From: Glandiceps talaboti | Lineage: Eukaryota > Hemichordata > Enteropneusta > Spengelidae | DNA: 62,000 nt | Direction: 5' to 3' | NCBI RefSeq assembly: GCF_964340395.1 | Contig: NC_135559.1 | Coordinates: forward strand, 5,292,501-5,354,500 | Shown here: piece after piece, positions 1-13,375 of the stretch | Numbering within the stretch: position 1 is the first letter of the stretch | Layout: every line of letters begins with the position of its first letter | The notes under the pieces: model-generated | Databases searched by the model: none | Told to the model about the DNA's origin: nothing | The model's input: the letters and a program-made list of their open reading frames with translations, nothing else | Translations under genes and position numbers: made by a program

Positions 1-34
1 GTGAAAAAAAGACAAACGGAGGCAAAGAATTAGC

Positions 35-83
<49 letters not shown>

Positions 84-141
84 AAGACAGACAGGCAGGC
101 AGATTGGGAGGGACGGACACAAATACAGAGACAGACGGACG

Positions 142-189
<48 letters not shown>

Positions 190-200
190 TGAATATATAA
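1..200. repeat. ACAG-type tetranucleotide microsatellites
   Basis: Two long runs of the ACAG/GACA tetranucleotide (about 31-79 and 141-190) are separated by a degenerate purine-rich stretch. No coding signal is seen. The same motif reappears at 5.57-5.61 kb and, as CTGT, at 51.36-51.66 kb. Confidence 0.95.
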
Positions 201-333
201 TATATGGCTTGGTAAGGGAAAGGCAACAAGAGAAATAATGGTTCAAATGTTTATTTCTAATATATTGCAGAGAAAGCATGAAAACCAAACCGATCAAGCC
301 AGTGAGTGAGATCTATACCATGAGTTACAACAT

Positions 334-465
334 AGATGATATCATCATGGCATTCACAAATATCATCATGGCATTCACAAATATAATCATGACGTTGACA
401 AATAACATGCCATTCATAAATATCATCATGGCATTCACCAAATATCATGGCATTCACAAATGTTT
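334..465. repeat. Short minisatellite, unit about 18-21 bp
   Basis: About six imperfect copies of a unit built on ATCATCATGGCATTCACAAA lie here. Both strands stay open only because the unit length is near a multiple of three. I regard the short open frames across it as non-coding. Confidence 0.8.
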
Positions 466-563
466 TTTGACCTTGACTTATCATTCGTTGTTTAAATTTT
501 ACAATGTTGTAAATGTAACACTTTTATTTATATTTCTCTGTGTATGATTTAAAGCTTCAAAAT

Positions 564-1533
564 AAAGATAGTACAACAATAATTTGATGTCTGTCTTATT
601 TCATGATCACACATTTATTTATGTAAACCGTCAAAAAAGTCACATTTCCTACGTACGCAGAAAGTAACTTGTCAAACTTTTATCGCCGGTACAGTACAGT
701 ACAGTACAGTACAGTACAGTACAGTACAGTACAGCATGCGAACGACCACAGAAATAATGTGTTCAAAAAAATAAAATCACATATTTTATTTGATGTGTAC
801 AAATAATGTTAGAGTTGCGTTCAATATGAACATACATAAAAAGTCTGAGGTCTAAAAAAACGTATAAATATGTTTAGGACGTGCAATATGTTCAATGCTA
901 TCAAGCCTCAATGTATTATTTTTGCCATGATTATTTTCATAACTTTTAACCGATTTAACATGAATTTTAACTTTGCTCAGTTGACGTGTAATAATCATGC
1001 TAGAGTTTTCATTTGCGAATCAGTCCAGTGACGTCAGTGTTGCCAATAGTTACTCAGGTAGAGATCAGGGAGTCAAGTTTACCATGTCGTAATGACCGTA
1101 AATACTCGACGAATCAAATGCAACTCATTGCGCTCCATGTTCTCGCGGTCGGCCATCGAGCTCCTCCTATAAACAAAACATTAAAAATAAATTACATCAA
1201 GACGTTGGTGGCGTAAATCACATGCTGGTGTAGCTTACAGAACCGAGAAAATTCATATTTATCAATTGTACATCACGCAACATCTCTAAAAATACATTTT
1301 TAAAAATCTGGCTAATAGATGTTTAGTCTGTAAGATACATCATTCGTGCCACTCTATCAGCTAGCACTCAGTGGTTGAAAATTAGCTTGATAGGGCTGAA
1401 AAACAGTCTACCTGCTGTTGTGATGGGACGATGTCACATGGTAAGGCCTAGAAAACAATTGTGTGGTTCCGATTACGCTCTATTTTAGAATAGGGGTAGG
1501 TACATTTTTTATTTTATATATATATCAATATAA

Positions 1534-1553
<20 letters not shown>
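564..1553. other. Segment bounded by a 20-bp direct repeat
   Basis: The 20-bp string that begins AAAGATAGTACAAC occurs at 564-583 and again, identically, at 1534-1553, where it abuts the truncated 5' end of the Penelope-like element. The 950 bp between the copies contain a CAGTA pentanucleotide run (691-734) but no clear gene. This may be a target-site duplication around an insertion, or a leftover of tandem Penelope insertion. No terminal inverted repeats were noticed. Confidence 0.6.
691..734. repeat. (CAGTA)n microsatellite
   Basis: About nine perfect copies of a five-base unit. Confidence 0.95.
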
Positions 1554-3315
<1,762 letters not shown>

Positions 3316-3813
3316 TATGTGAGTGTCTACTTCAGGTAGTTATTTTTCCCACAGACAAGTACTTGTCTGTGGTTTTCCGTTGTTTTCCATATGGTCTCTG
3401 TGTTATTGGTTTATTCTCATGAGATATACAGCCATTACAGATTGGAAGAACAGTTTTATATTGTCTTTTTAAGTTGATGCCAGTTACCGTATCCACTATT
3501 TCTTGCGAGATTTCACAATTTTCGTGATTTTTTTTCGCATATGTAAATGAAAGTGTGGGGTCGGCAGTGAAAAACTAAGGTTGGGTCGGATTACTGGAAC
3601 CAAACAAGTAAACGTAAACGTTGTTAGGAGCTTCACCTCACGCTGCCTCAGTATTGTTTAGGCAAGGGGTCAAGGGTCAAGGGTTTCCTATGAATAAGAA
3701 ATGAAGCTTAGATCAGATTAGTCTTACCTGCTTTCATCCCCTTTCAAGTCACATTCAAATCGCGATTTTTTTTATATTCTGCACAGAAAATATAATAAAA
3801 AATTATTACTCAC

Positions 3814-3936
3814 TGGTTTTTGAATAACGGGAACTCCATCAACTTTTTCACTTCCCAAGATAGGTTGGTATTTCTTCTCTACCAAATCACTGTTTACATC
3901 ATTATAATCAGGAACTGAGTCCTCTTCTAGAGAGCC
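3814..3936 (-). CDS. Candidate internal exon of an unidentified minus-strand gene
   Basis: On the minus strand a 123-nt (41-codon) phase-0 segment is framed by an acceptor ending TTAAACAG and a consensus donor GTGAGT. The peptide is acidic and of normal composition (GSLEEDSVPDYNDV near the start, KKYQPILGSEKVDGVPV further on). I do not recognise the protein. A further minus-strand segment at 3728-3778 also has good acceptor and donor bases but contains stops in all frames, so it would have to be untranslated. Support is splice signals and composition only. Confidence 0.4.
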
Positions 3937-4143
3937 CTGTTTAATGAAAAATTCAGAAATTAAAATAGAATAACGAGAAATCGGAAACACTAAGCATTAT
4001 GACCAAAGACAAGACTTTATTTCCTTCAAGTTTGAAATTTGAAATTAGAGTTGTAAGTTTGATATAACGATAAAATAAATATAATTTAAAAAAAAAACTT
4101 TCTTGGTACAGCAATACATGAAATAATAGGACTACTGAAATGA

Positions 4144-4146
<3 letters not shown>

Positions 4147-4192
<46 letters not shown>
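4147..4192. repeat. (AT)n microsatellite
   Basis: An AT dinucleotide run followed by TGTGTG. No gene signal is seen in the surrounding 3.95-4.6 kb. Confidence 0.95.
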
Positions 4193-4197
<5 letters not shown>

Positions 4198-4612
4198 ACA
4201 GAAAAAATGCACTTTTGTAATTATAAGTGTATTAAATATATAACCTAACTTTATTTTTAGAGTTACTTGGCACTCAGTAAGTTTTTGATACTGTAACATA
4301 AGTTTTCAATTCTGGGTACACCCCATAACTAAATTTGAAAGTTTGAGAGCGCTGGGTGGGGGGTATGAAAGATTTTCTAAATCATTCCGTTGATATGTTT
4401 TAAAGTTTCGGTGTTATTCGATAGAACTGAGAATTTCCTTCTCAGTTCGTTTCTTTGTACACCACTCGGCAAGTAGTAGAAGAAGGAAGCTTGGACTTCA
4501 ACGTCACTTTGTCAAGTCACTGTCAAGTCAAGTCTACTAGATTTCGTCATTGAGGGCGCTCTCGCGCGTTCATTACAGTCAGTGATCATGGTGATGATAC
4601 TATGAATCTCAC

Positions 4613-4655
4613 CTCAGAATCACGAGGACATGTGTTTAACTCTGTACTTGAACTT
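4613..4655 (-). CDS. Weak candidate exon, minus strand
   Basis: On the minus strand an open phase-0 stretch (reading STELNTCPRDSE at its end) runs into a donor GTGAGA at 4607-4612. Its phase fits the 3814-3936 candidate exon. No pyrimidine-rich acceptor is evident upstream, so the left border is a guess. Confidence 0.2.
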
Positions 4656-5569
4656 ATCAGTATTTGTCAAATACTTTCACAACTATCAACGTTTATCATG
4701 TCCCAAGTTAAAAGCAAAATGGATGAACTTAAAACTTAAAATAGGTAAATATGTGTCTGTATCAAATTGTGATACTAGTATCTTTTAACAATTCTAAGCA
4801 ATGCCTGATGAAAAGTTGATATACTAGTTTGATTCTAGTACCATTGACAGAGTAAACTTGTAAATGCGATAACACATATTAGCAAATACAAACAAACGAT
4901 GACGTGATTACTTCGTACAAGTATCACAGCGTAGATTTATTCAGAGCTTGTTGAAAATATATCGATCTATTTTTAGGTGTGCCACATAACATCCTCCGGG
5001 GTTTAGCACAGGAGATATCTGTTATCGTTTTAACGTTTTCTTAATAATGTAAAAAATGCACCATTTATAGTATGGTAGATTTAACGATATTCTAGCAGAA
5101 GTTTCCGGAATTAGAATTGTCATATTCCTGACAGAGACAAGATGATATATCACCGGTTTCCTGTTTTTTTTTATCTGAGAGTTGACCTCACTTGACCTCA
5201 TGTTTTCGTGGTGACGTAATCTAAACTGACCATCCCCATTGTAGATTTGGAACATTTGGTGATAACGCTGTATTTCAACGAGAAGTGAGGACTGCTAATA
5301 CATGTCAAACACTCGAGTCAATTTTTTGACAGCTAAAGGGTATAAGTGTAAAGAAGAATAAACACGAAGTGACACCGTCCCTGTGTTTGTGGGAATATAG
5401 GATTAAAATCAAGAAACAGAATCTCACGCTAAGGCAAAAGTTGAAATGTATAATTCCTCGATATGATTTACCTGGGAGGTGGAATAAAAAAAATCGACTT
5501 TTTATAGTCTTTCAACCTAGCACTACATAAATTACGTATTGAAGTATATACAATTATTCAGTTAATAAC

Positions 5570-5571
5570 CC

Positions 5572-5608
<37 letters not shown>

Positions 5609-5780
5609 GGCGAGCGCACACAGAAACACAGAAATATGTACGCACGCACGCACGTACGTACATACAATACGCACGCGGTGGCACGCACGCACGCACGCAC
5701 ATGCACGCATGCACATACATACATACATACATACATACATACGTACGTACGTACGTATGTACGTACGTGCGTGCGTGCGT

Positions 5781-5817
<37 letters not shown>

Positions 5818-5902
5818 TACATACATACATACATACATACATACATACATACATACATACATACATACATACATACATACATACATACATACATACATAC
5901 AC
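5570..5902. repeat. Compound microsatellite (ACAG, ACGC, ACAT, ACGT, AC units)
   Basis: A mosaic of four-base and two-base units. It keeps all frames open on both strands, producing spurious His/Thr and Cys/Val/Tyr frames that I do not annotate as genes. Confidence 0.95.
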
Positions 5903-5931
5903 ATTCGCTCCGTACAAACATTGTAACTCAC

Positions 5932-5976
5932 CACAAAGTTAAGCAGGGAAAGTGGTTTAGCGTCAACACTTGCCAT
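5932..5976 (-). CDS. Weak candidate exon, minus strand (MASVDAKPLSLLNFV)
   Basis: A short minus-strand frame MASVDAKPLSLLNFV ends exactly at a consensus donor GTGAGT (5926-5931), again in phase 0. It could belong with the candidate exons at 4.6 and 3.8 kb. It is short and unconfirmed, and the true upstream border is unknown. Confidence 0.25.
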
Positions 5977-7325
5977 TAGAGATAATCTTACAGGAAGAAT
6001 TCAAGATGTGTCAAATTAATGCTGGAAGCTGAAATAAAAAGAAAGACCAAATTTATAAATATTATGAGTTCGCTTAAACTGTTGTGAATTATAGTCAATC
6101 AATGGTGTTCATGGTCTAGGGATGCATGTTTATGAGGGCATTTCATGATGAGTGGGTTTGTGTGAGGTCCGAACGACCGTATTGATGCCAAGTTTTGCAT
6201 CTGTAAAGACAGATGATAGCACCCAATAAATTTACATTGTTAAGTCCTATTACAATGTATTCATACCAACCTCCAGTGTAGTCACTCAGTGCACGTTATT
6301 CTCCCCGTGTTGAAGGTCCTGATCACAGATCTATTCAAGTTGTCTGTTTGACATAACACTTTAGACGTAGTTATAACTAACTTTAAATTTGGGCTGTTAT
6401 ATCAAGTCTCGAAAATAGCACACACCATGTACATTGGGATGTCTGCTCCGGAAACGAGTGGGTAGTTATAAAACTAGACAGTTCATGCATAATGTATACT
6501 GTATAGCTAGTCGGGGGAAAACCCAACATCATCGTCACCATTATGAGCCATAGCCTTGGGTATCACGTGTTGTATGATGGCAACACAAACATGTCTAGTA
6601 TATCACAGCCATCTGATCAGTTTAGTCACTGAGCAATACTGGGGTAAACCCAACAAGGGGCTACTGATGTTGGATTTACCAGGGTTTACCATACAAACAA
6701 ATTATTCAGTTTCCCACTATGGCTCTCCAAAACACCAATATTTTAATTTTCACACTGTTTATCTCATTGCATCTGACGTAATTATTAATATTCACATTTC
6801 AATCTTGCTTGCAAATGGAAAGTTTAACAAAAGTGTACGCCTGTCCATCACCGAAGCCTCTGCAACAAATGAGCCATATGATTCTATGTGACCCAGAAAC
6901 TGTGGCACAACGCGATCTCTTATAAAACGGGAAAGCTGCACGGTATTGTGAAATTCGCTGTATGTAGATGGCATTCTTTCGTGAGAATACGTGGCAACGA
7001 ATATCAGAATGACTTAAAACAATGAACCACTATTAAAACTCGTCACATAGAATTGGAAGCAAATGGAAACATAGTCTGGGTACCGGCGTGGTATCGAATC
7101 ATCTTCATAACCCCTTAACCCGGCCCCTTAATTAACTCTACATGTAAGATTCGGTGAAGGCCTCGATAGCACCACAGACCCTTCACCAACTTTGGTGGAG
7201 GGTCTGGCACTAGCTAGTCTAAGACTAATTGAAACAACACATTGAACATGTTTGCTAGCTGGTATCGGTCAAGGATAACATCTGTATTTAGTCAGAATTG
7301 TTATTGATACTCACCTTCAGCGAAA

Positions 7326-7383
7326 ATGACGCAAAGTTTGAAGCAGGGACTTGCTGACGGACTACTACTGCTCGTCTACCTCG
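7326..7383 (+). CDS. Possible alternative or orphan first coding exon (signal-peptide-like)
   Basis: ATG with A at -3 opens a frame reading MTQSLKQGLADGLLLLVYL, ending in G|GTAATG. The coding part is 58 nt and phase 1, identical in length and phase to the first receptor exon at 16939. Spliced to receptor exon 2 it would give a plausible leader followed by ALAQ. It could be an alternative first exon of that receptor or a remnant of a duplicate. A competing minus-strand reading (ending SFSLK at a GTGAGT donor, 7311-7316) covers the same bases, so the strand is uncertain. Confidence 0.3.
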
Positions 7384-7916
7384 GTAATGTACGTGTATGT
7401 ATGATATGACACGTTTCGTGTAACGTTGTGACTTAAATAGTCAGTGTTCAATAAGTCGGACTACCACGACATGAACATCTATTGATATTCTAATTTCATT
7501 CTTTGTCCTTACCATTACGTAGAAAACAGGAACTCGCGTGTGTTTAAATATGGTATCACTCTTTCCATATATGGCTTTACCAGGGCTTTACTTGGAAGGT
7601 CATGGCGAGAAAAAACCAGGGAGTCTGCGCAAAGTAACATACTTTAAACTTGAGAATCGTAGGCGTTGTTGGATTGTGTCAGTCGATACATATAGTAGTA
7701 GTTATTCCTTTCTCATTATCACGCCGAATAGTTCAAAGGTGATGTAATTGATTGCAAGGACAGTCTATTTTAGTATAACAAAATCAAAATGGAAAGTACT
7801 CAATTCAGTACATCAAAAAAAGAATGTGTTTTGTGACCCAATCCTCCTACGCTCAGGAAACCTCGCCCACACTGATTCTTTCATCATGTGCAGTAACCAT
7901 GGCGGTCAGTGTAGGG

Positions 7917-8146
7917 TAGACTGTCGACAGTCGCTCGCGCCTTTTTTTCCTCCGTTTTATCTAAACTCCGATCCGGCGCAACACTAGTCTAATCGGAAAC
8001 TGAAATCGAGGGCCGAAGGCCCGAGCCTTCGGCCCTCGACCATTCGGCCCTTCGGCCCTCAATATCACGATTATACTAGTGTTGCGCCGGATCGGAGTTT
8101 AGATAAAACGTAGGAAAAAAAGGCGCGAGCGACTGTCGACAGTCTA
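7917..8146. mobile_element. MITE with about 75-bp terminal inverted repeats and 9-bp TSD
   Basis: Long near-perfect inverted repeats (7917-7992 and about 8071-8146) start TAGACTGTCGACAGTCG. The first bases are themselves a palindrome. The element is flanked by AGTGTAGGG at 7908-7916 and 8147-8155. The interior holds a further perfect palindrome around 8008-8039 (CGAGGGCCGAAGGC arms). There is no coding capacity. Confidence 0.9.
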
Positions 8147-8298
8147 AGTGTAGGGTAGCCGTCATTATGTTTTGGGGGAGTGGAGGAATTGTCAAGGGTT
8201 TTGACTGCGGAGCTTTGGCTTCGGAGTGAGGCCATGAGACCAAACACGAAATAAAGTTTATGTTCCAATTTTACTCCATACATCGTCTAATATGTAGA

Positions 8299-8392
8299 CT
8301 GTTTAAGATATACGTCGTGTGACGTTCCGCCCTCCTCACATACACAGGGTTGGCCGATGTGTGAGGACGACCCGTCACGGCGTACCTTACAG
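8299..8392. mobile_element. Short hairpin repeat, copy A (family with 11760-11845)
   Basis: An imperfect palindrome of about 94 bp whose ends match CTGTAAG..TACG and its complement CGTACCTTACAG. It resembles the sequence at 11760-11845, sharing CGCCCTC, GTGTGAGG and CCGTCACGGCGTAC. It is probably a very small MITE. No clear target duplication was seen. Confidence 0.65.
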
Positions 8393-8552
8393 ACAATCTC
8401 ATATTCTGTTTATCAACTACACCCATACCACTCTCAGTAAAATATGATAGTATACTGGTATGCGTGAACAACGCCCCACGTTGGAAATGCTCAAAACACG
8501 GCTTTAACATATTTAAATTGTAGTTTCGATGTCATTGATTTAACAAGCCGGA

Positions 8553-9665
8553 GTATTTATTTATTTTATTTATTTATTTATTTTCTGCATCCCTTTTATA
8601 TCAGGGGCTCACTAAAAACATTAGGATCAGCATTTACATAGAAGTCAAATTCATACAAAATATCATGTTAAAATAGCAACTAATAACTTCAAAGAAATAA
8701 TAAGAGTGAAAGAAAGAGATAAAAATTACAATTCTCCATCAGGTTAAACATGTTTTCCTATGTTCCATTACATTAATTAGAAATCGCTGGATAAATTTGT
8801 CAATTTTTTGACTTATTAAATTGTTATAATTTTTTGTACTGTCTCCTATAAAGAGGCTTAACAGTTCTTTGCCTTGTATAAAATCTTGATATAGGTTTGC
8901 CTCTGTAAAAGTAAAAGATCTTTTGTGTTCTTCATTAAGATGTGACGATAGGTTGAAAGGCTTTCACACGAAAAGAGAAAGTGTTCAAGTGTTTCATCTT
9001 CTTGCCCACAGCAGGGACAGGAGCAATCAAAGTCACAGTTTTCCCACTTTCTCTTTTCATATGAAAGTCCTAATGTATAGGATCTTGCTTTAAATTTTAA
9101 TTGTGGCCCCTTGAAGTCATTTACTGATTTAAGATACGGTTCCATTTCTAGAGATGTTTTGAACATACGGTAGTGAATGAGACTAGACTTTTTTTTCCAT
9201 ATCTCCTTTCCATTTAGATTCATCATACTTGAAAATTATTTGCTCGATTTTATTGTCTGAGAGATTTTTTATTTCTTCTCTATGTGTTTTGAGATTTGTT
9301 AAGACGTTATTTATAGATTTAGGCCAATCCCAGCACAGGTTTTTCGTGTTCATTTCAGAGTCTTGACTAATTGCAGTGAGTTTGTTGAATACAATCTTGG
9401 TCCAGCGTGTTTTTGGAAGATTGGAAAGTCTTTTAAAATATTTCAGTTTCAACACATTAAATTTACTTATCATTGTGGTCCAACCTAGGTCACCAAGTAC
9501 TGCCTCATTTGCAGTGTAACGAGTTGCCTTTAAAATGAATTTCCCCACAGACCTTTGCATCTTTTCTAAACATTCCATGTCAGTTCAACTAAGTATTAGT
9601 ATTTCACCTGCATATTCCAATACTGGACGCACTATGTGATTCCATAGAGATGAGCCAAAATCAAC
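8553..9665 (-). pseudogene. Decayed non-LTR retrotransposon (LINE) 3' end
   Basis: Read on the minus strand, a C-terminal LINE polyprotein fragment runs from WNHIVRPVLEYAGEI through LEKMQRSVGKFILKATRYTANEAVLGDLGW. An in-frame stop lies between these parts. A frameshift follows in an A-run near 9.19 kb, then a CCHC-like cysteine motif CPCCGQEDETLEHFLFSC. The minus-strand 3' end is an AAAT-type tail (8555-8592), as in CR1/L2-like elements. No intact RT or endonuclease remains, so this copy is dead. Confidence 0.75.
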
Positions 9666-9740
9666 CCTGCTGATGTTACATGGTTACACGGTTGAGTATT
9701 GGTTTTCTACTGACGGAACGAAAATAGAGTTTATAAACCT

Positions 9741-10016
9741 TATACTTATTACTTACTTATTTATCTATAAACCATCCAACAGTCATTGCCCAGTGACAGG
9801 AGGAAGATTCCATGTTAGTACAGGAGGTCGGAAACCTGAGTACTCGAGGAAAACCTGCGTTGTTCGGTAGAGTCAAACCTCAGACAGTGGTCTGAGGTCA
9901 AACTGAACGACACTCTTCTTACAGCACGTGACAAATGTAATCAAACCCAGACTGGGTTCGAACCCAGACCGCAGTGGTAAGAAGAAAGTAGTTTAACCAC
10001 TTGGCCACTGATAACC
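9741..10016 (-). mobile_element. tRNA-derived SINE, minus strand
   Basis: On the minus strand a tRNA-like head has an A-box-like TGGCCAAGTGG and a B-box-like GGGTTCGAACCC (about 9955-10013). It is followed by a body containing the complement of GTACTCGAGGAAAACCTGC and a tail rich in AT tetranucleotides near 9741-9770. The body matches a second, headless copy at 43171-43345. The GGAAACCGGAGTACTCGG-type core resembles a central domain I recall from widespread metazoan SINEs; I hold that link only tentatively. Confidence 0.7.
9956..10013 (-). other. tRNA-like promoter head of the SINE
   Basis: Internal Pol III A-box- and B-box-like sequences are present in tRNA spacing, but a clean cloverleaf and isotype cannot be assigned. 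I treat it as a SINE head, not a functional tRNA. Confidence 0.55.
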
Positions 10017-10234
10017 CTGAAATTACGTGAAAATACTTGCATGGAATCTCAATTAAACTATAAGTTATAATATATTAATTTCAGTGCATGCCTTCTATAT
10101 ATGACCTATATTGCCCTCTGACATTGCCTAGATAGGAATCCTGGACGATTTTTGATACGTTACGTCATTAGATTGTTTATATGCTATATCTTCGTACCAG
10201 GTTTGACTTATAGTCCATTGCAAGTGACGGTTGC

Positions 10235-10235
<1 letters not shown>

Positions 10236-10328
<93 letters not shown>
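10236..10328. repeat. (AT)n microsatellite
   Basis: An AT dinucleotide run of about 93 bp in intergenic DNA. Confidence 0.95.
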
Positions 10329-10331
<3 letters not shown>

Positions 10332-10730
10332 TTAGTAGAATACTGCGAGTGAATTTTAAATATATTGTAATCTCACTCAAAAACGTACAAAGAACTTCAA
10401 AGTACGTAGACTAAACTAAAAGACTAAAATACTCCGTATTCGTATCATTCAGAAATCACTCGAAAGCAAAACCACGTGACTGTACATGTGTCGAGTAACG
10501 ATGTATAGAAATAGAACTACAGTGAGTTGTGACTTGGTGATTCCAATTATTAATTACTTCAAATTATCAGGTAATGGAATGTGATACCTAAATAAAAGCG
10601 GAACTGTACGTTATTGTGTGAACGGTAAGTTTGTTAGAGCTTCTAAGTACTGTATTTTAGGATGTTAGGCAGTTATAGTATTGTCGATGTGAAAGCAATA
10701 ACAGTGCATATATCCAAGTACTCATTTTCT

Positions 10731-10849
10731 TAGTCTGGCTCCAAACTGGTACAGTAAGCTTATTACGTATTAAAAACTTCATTACTTTATCGAAAAAAAA
10801 GTAATGAAGTTTTTAATACGTAATACTGTACCAGTTTGGAGCTAGACTA
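10731..10849. mobile_element. Short MITE with 9-bp TSD
   Basis: The element is almost wholly inverted repeat (arms 10731-10783 and 10800-10849, with a 5-bp extra AGCTT in the left arm). Termini are TAGTCTGGCTCC and its near-complement. It is flanked by exact direct repeats TCATTTTCT at 10722-10730 and 10850-10858. It belongs to the TAG(A/T)CT group found elsewhere in the window. Confidence 0.9.
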
Positions 10850-11116
10850 TCATTTTCTTGACGTGTGGCAAAATTAAAAAGTGGGAAGATACAGTATGTG
10901 AAGCCACCAGTCGCATACAGACTACGTTAAAAATCACTCGCGTAATTTCTATATTATATTTCTGTTATCTGTCCACTTAAAATGTAAATCTTCAGAATTT
11001 AAATTCTAGTTTACGATATTTATTATTCTTTTCTTTACACGCACAGAACTTGAATTTTCGTCTATTTTCAAACCTCAGTATTTCAAGAAATCTCAGGATT
11101 CCAATTTATAAATCTA

Positions 11117-11118
<2 letters not shown>

Positions 11119-11192
<74 letters not shown>

Positions 11193-11193
11193 A
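11119..11193. repeat. (ACT)n trinucleotide microsatellite
   Basis: About 25 perfect copies of ACT. Confidence 0.97.
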
Positions 11194-11759
11194 AGAACGA
11201 AAACATATATTTAATAGGTGTTTATTGCATCATACGCAATCATGTCGTCATTAAATGGACAGAAAAGTTAAGTACGACTAATCACAGACTGTTTGTCTAC
11301 CGTAACGATATCGATAAAACAGTGACGGCGTGACACCTTTACACATTTTAAGGAACTTATAAAGAATCCCGGAAGTACGCCGGAAATGCCGATCCCATAA
11401 ACTTCCCACGCAGTCGTGTTTAATAGGCCATTTACATGTAACAGTTTTCCTTCCTTCTTTTCTCAGTTTGAGAGCACAATTATAGATCAATACGTAACCG
11501 ACTCTTTTGCATAGATCAATTGTAAAAATGTGTGTAAGGTGGGCAAGGGGCCGGGAATACCCAGTACAATTTACACAAAAAATGTGTTCAATTACAAATT
11601 ACGGAAATAAAAGTTCATTTTTACATTTACGATAAAAGAAACACAATTTACGAATTACGAAGAAAATAAATCGGACTTGATATTTTACAATTTATAGCTG
11701 GAAAGTTGATGGAAGGACATTATGATTTCATAAGTGTAAAATAGCTGTTACATGTAATA

Positions 11760-11845
11760 CTGTAAGATACGTCGTGTCGCTCCGCCCTCATCGGTGAGAG
11801 GGGTTAACCGGTGTGTGAGGGCGCCCGTCACGGCGTACTTTACAG
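11760..11845. mobile_element. Short hairpin repeat, copy B
   Basis: A palindromic element of about 86 bp with ends CTGTAAGATACG and CGTACTTTACAG, similar to 8299-8392 in end and core sequence. Confidence 0.65.
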
Positions 11846-12007
11846 ACTAAATACTAAGATGTCTCCCTAAAGTATTGATACATTGTTTTGAGCGAGTGTC
11901 TGTTGAATGTTTTTTAGGATACAGCTAATTCAGAAAAGCAGTGTAAACGGCTTGCGAACAGCGCTCCTAGTGACAATTATATTATGAAACGTTTTATCTC
12001 TGTGATA

Positions 12008-12040
12008 ACCACTAGACTGACTAGACCATAAGGGATGGCT
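12008..12040 (-). pseudogene. Degenerate tRNA-Glu 5' fragment
   Basis: A relic of the tRNA 5' half (complement of CTAGTGGTTA and ATGGTCTAG-like bases) is followed by the same GGATGGCTGTG flank as the intact copies at 12.3 and 12.9 kb. The anticodon arm and 3' half are missing. It suggests an additional, older copy of the duplicated tRNA segment. Confidence 0.45.
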
Positions 12041-12316
12041 GTGTTCTATTTGCTGCGATCATCAGAGACTATGAACCGCCTAACACCATATAATGACTAT
12101 ATGGTTATTTACATGAGAATATATATCAAAATACATATTTAAAATCAACCGATAATGTGAATGTACAAGTAAGGGACTATATGCCAAGACCAATGTCGAA
12201 AGAAAACGTTCCTTTCTCGTGTATGCGATGTTCCCTGTGTTTTTATCATCAGAGGTGATACATCGCGATCGTTATGAGTGGGCTTCCCCCACAGCAATAG
12301 ATCGGCAAAATGAGTC

Positions 12317-12388
12317 TTCCCACACCGGGAATTGAACCCGGGCTCTGGCGGTGAGAGCGCCAAATCCTAACCACTAGACCATATGGGA
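12317..12388 (-). tRNA. tRNA-Glu (anticodon CTC), copy 1
   Basis: A 72-nt cloverleaf on the minus strand. The acceptor stem TCCCATA/TGTGGGA has one G-T pair, the D arm has TAGTGGTTAGG, the anticodon stem TGGCG/CGCCA encloses loop CTCTCAC, and the B box is GGTTCAATTCC. A Pol III T-run lies just downstream. Copy 1 differs from copies 2 and 3 in the variable region (AGAGC versus AAGGC). It lies in a tandemly duplicated segment. Confidence 0.9.
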
Positions 12389-12869
12389 TGGCTGTGATAC
12401 TTTTCTGCAGCATAGAAGTTAGACTTTGAATTGGAATCTCACTGCACTCGGCCACAGACCCTCTCTCTTTTTTTCTGTACATTGATAAAGAAAAACGTGA
12501 AAAGGCCACTTTAGATCATAAAATCTCACTTTGTTTTCAGCCTTTATCAATCATTGACGGTCCTACTAATTATTACTGGAGACAAAATTAATGAGTATGC
12601 CCGTGATAAATCAATAGACTTTAAGTTACTGAAGTTTCAAGTTGATAATTAAATACCCCTAATAATCACCATATATTGACCATAAACAATACTTCAAGCC
12701 CCGATTATTCCTTTTAGTCTCAGTGCAATACCAGGTTGGTTCAGTACACTTGTTTCGAATGGCGAGGCATACGATGTACATGTTCCCTGTGTTTCTATCA
12801 GAGGTGATACATCGTGATGTGTGGGAATAGTGGGCTTTCACCACAGCAATAGATGGGCAAAAATGAGTC

Positions 12870-12941
12870 TTCCCACACCGGGAATTGAACCCGGGCCTTG
12901 GCGGTGAGAGCGCCAAATCCTAACCACTAGACCATATGGGA
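12870..12941 (-). tRNA. tRNA-Glu (anticodon CTC), copy 2
   Basis: The same 72-nt cloverleaf as copy 3, with intact acceptor, D, anticodon and T arms and a T5 terminator immediately downstream on the minus strand. Surrounding DNA matches that of copy 1, so copies 1 and 2 arose by segmental duplication. Confidence 0.92.
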
Positions 12942-13131
12942 TGGCTATTCTACTTCCCTGCAGCATAGGACTTACTCTTGAAATTAAATTGGAACCTCAC
13001 TCCGCCACAAAACCCCTCTCTTCTTTCTGTACATTAATAAAGAAAATCGTGGAAAGGCCAACTTAGATCATAAAATCGCACGTTTTTTTCCCCAGCCTTT
13101 ATCAATCACATCATTGACGGTCCTACTAATA

Positions 13132-13375
13132 GGGAACTTGCAATCCAGACTGAGCATGCTCAGACGCAAAGGACTATGGGATTATATGTGGTTATCGTAA
13201 TATCTTATCTGGAGCTACCGATGAAATAAACCTCCCACACTGGTCAGGCTAAATATGAATTGATCATTCGTGGTTATAAACAATTTAACAACATTGTTTA
13301 CAATACTAATTGATTATTATTTATCATCACATTTCCTATGATGCAACATTCAACATGGTGGGTTTGCAAGTTCCC
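13132..13375. mobile_element. TA-duplicating MITE, copy 1 (GGGAACTTGCAA ends)
   Basis: Terminal inverted repeats GGGAACTTGCAA(T/A)CC are flanked by TA on both sides. The equivalent position in the neighbouring duplicated segment (about 12565-12578) lacks the insert and is a near-empty site, one T different from prediction. The TA duplication points to the Tc1/mariner class of cut-and-paste elements. A second copy is at 32494-32742. Confidence 0.88.

Noticed and set aside
1079-1156. Minus-strand frame MADRENMERNELHLIRRVF followed by a GTAAAC
   Set aside because: Only 25 codons, a weak donor and no partner exon found; too little to annotate.
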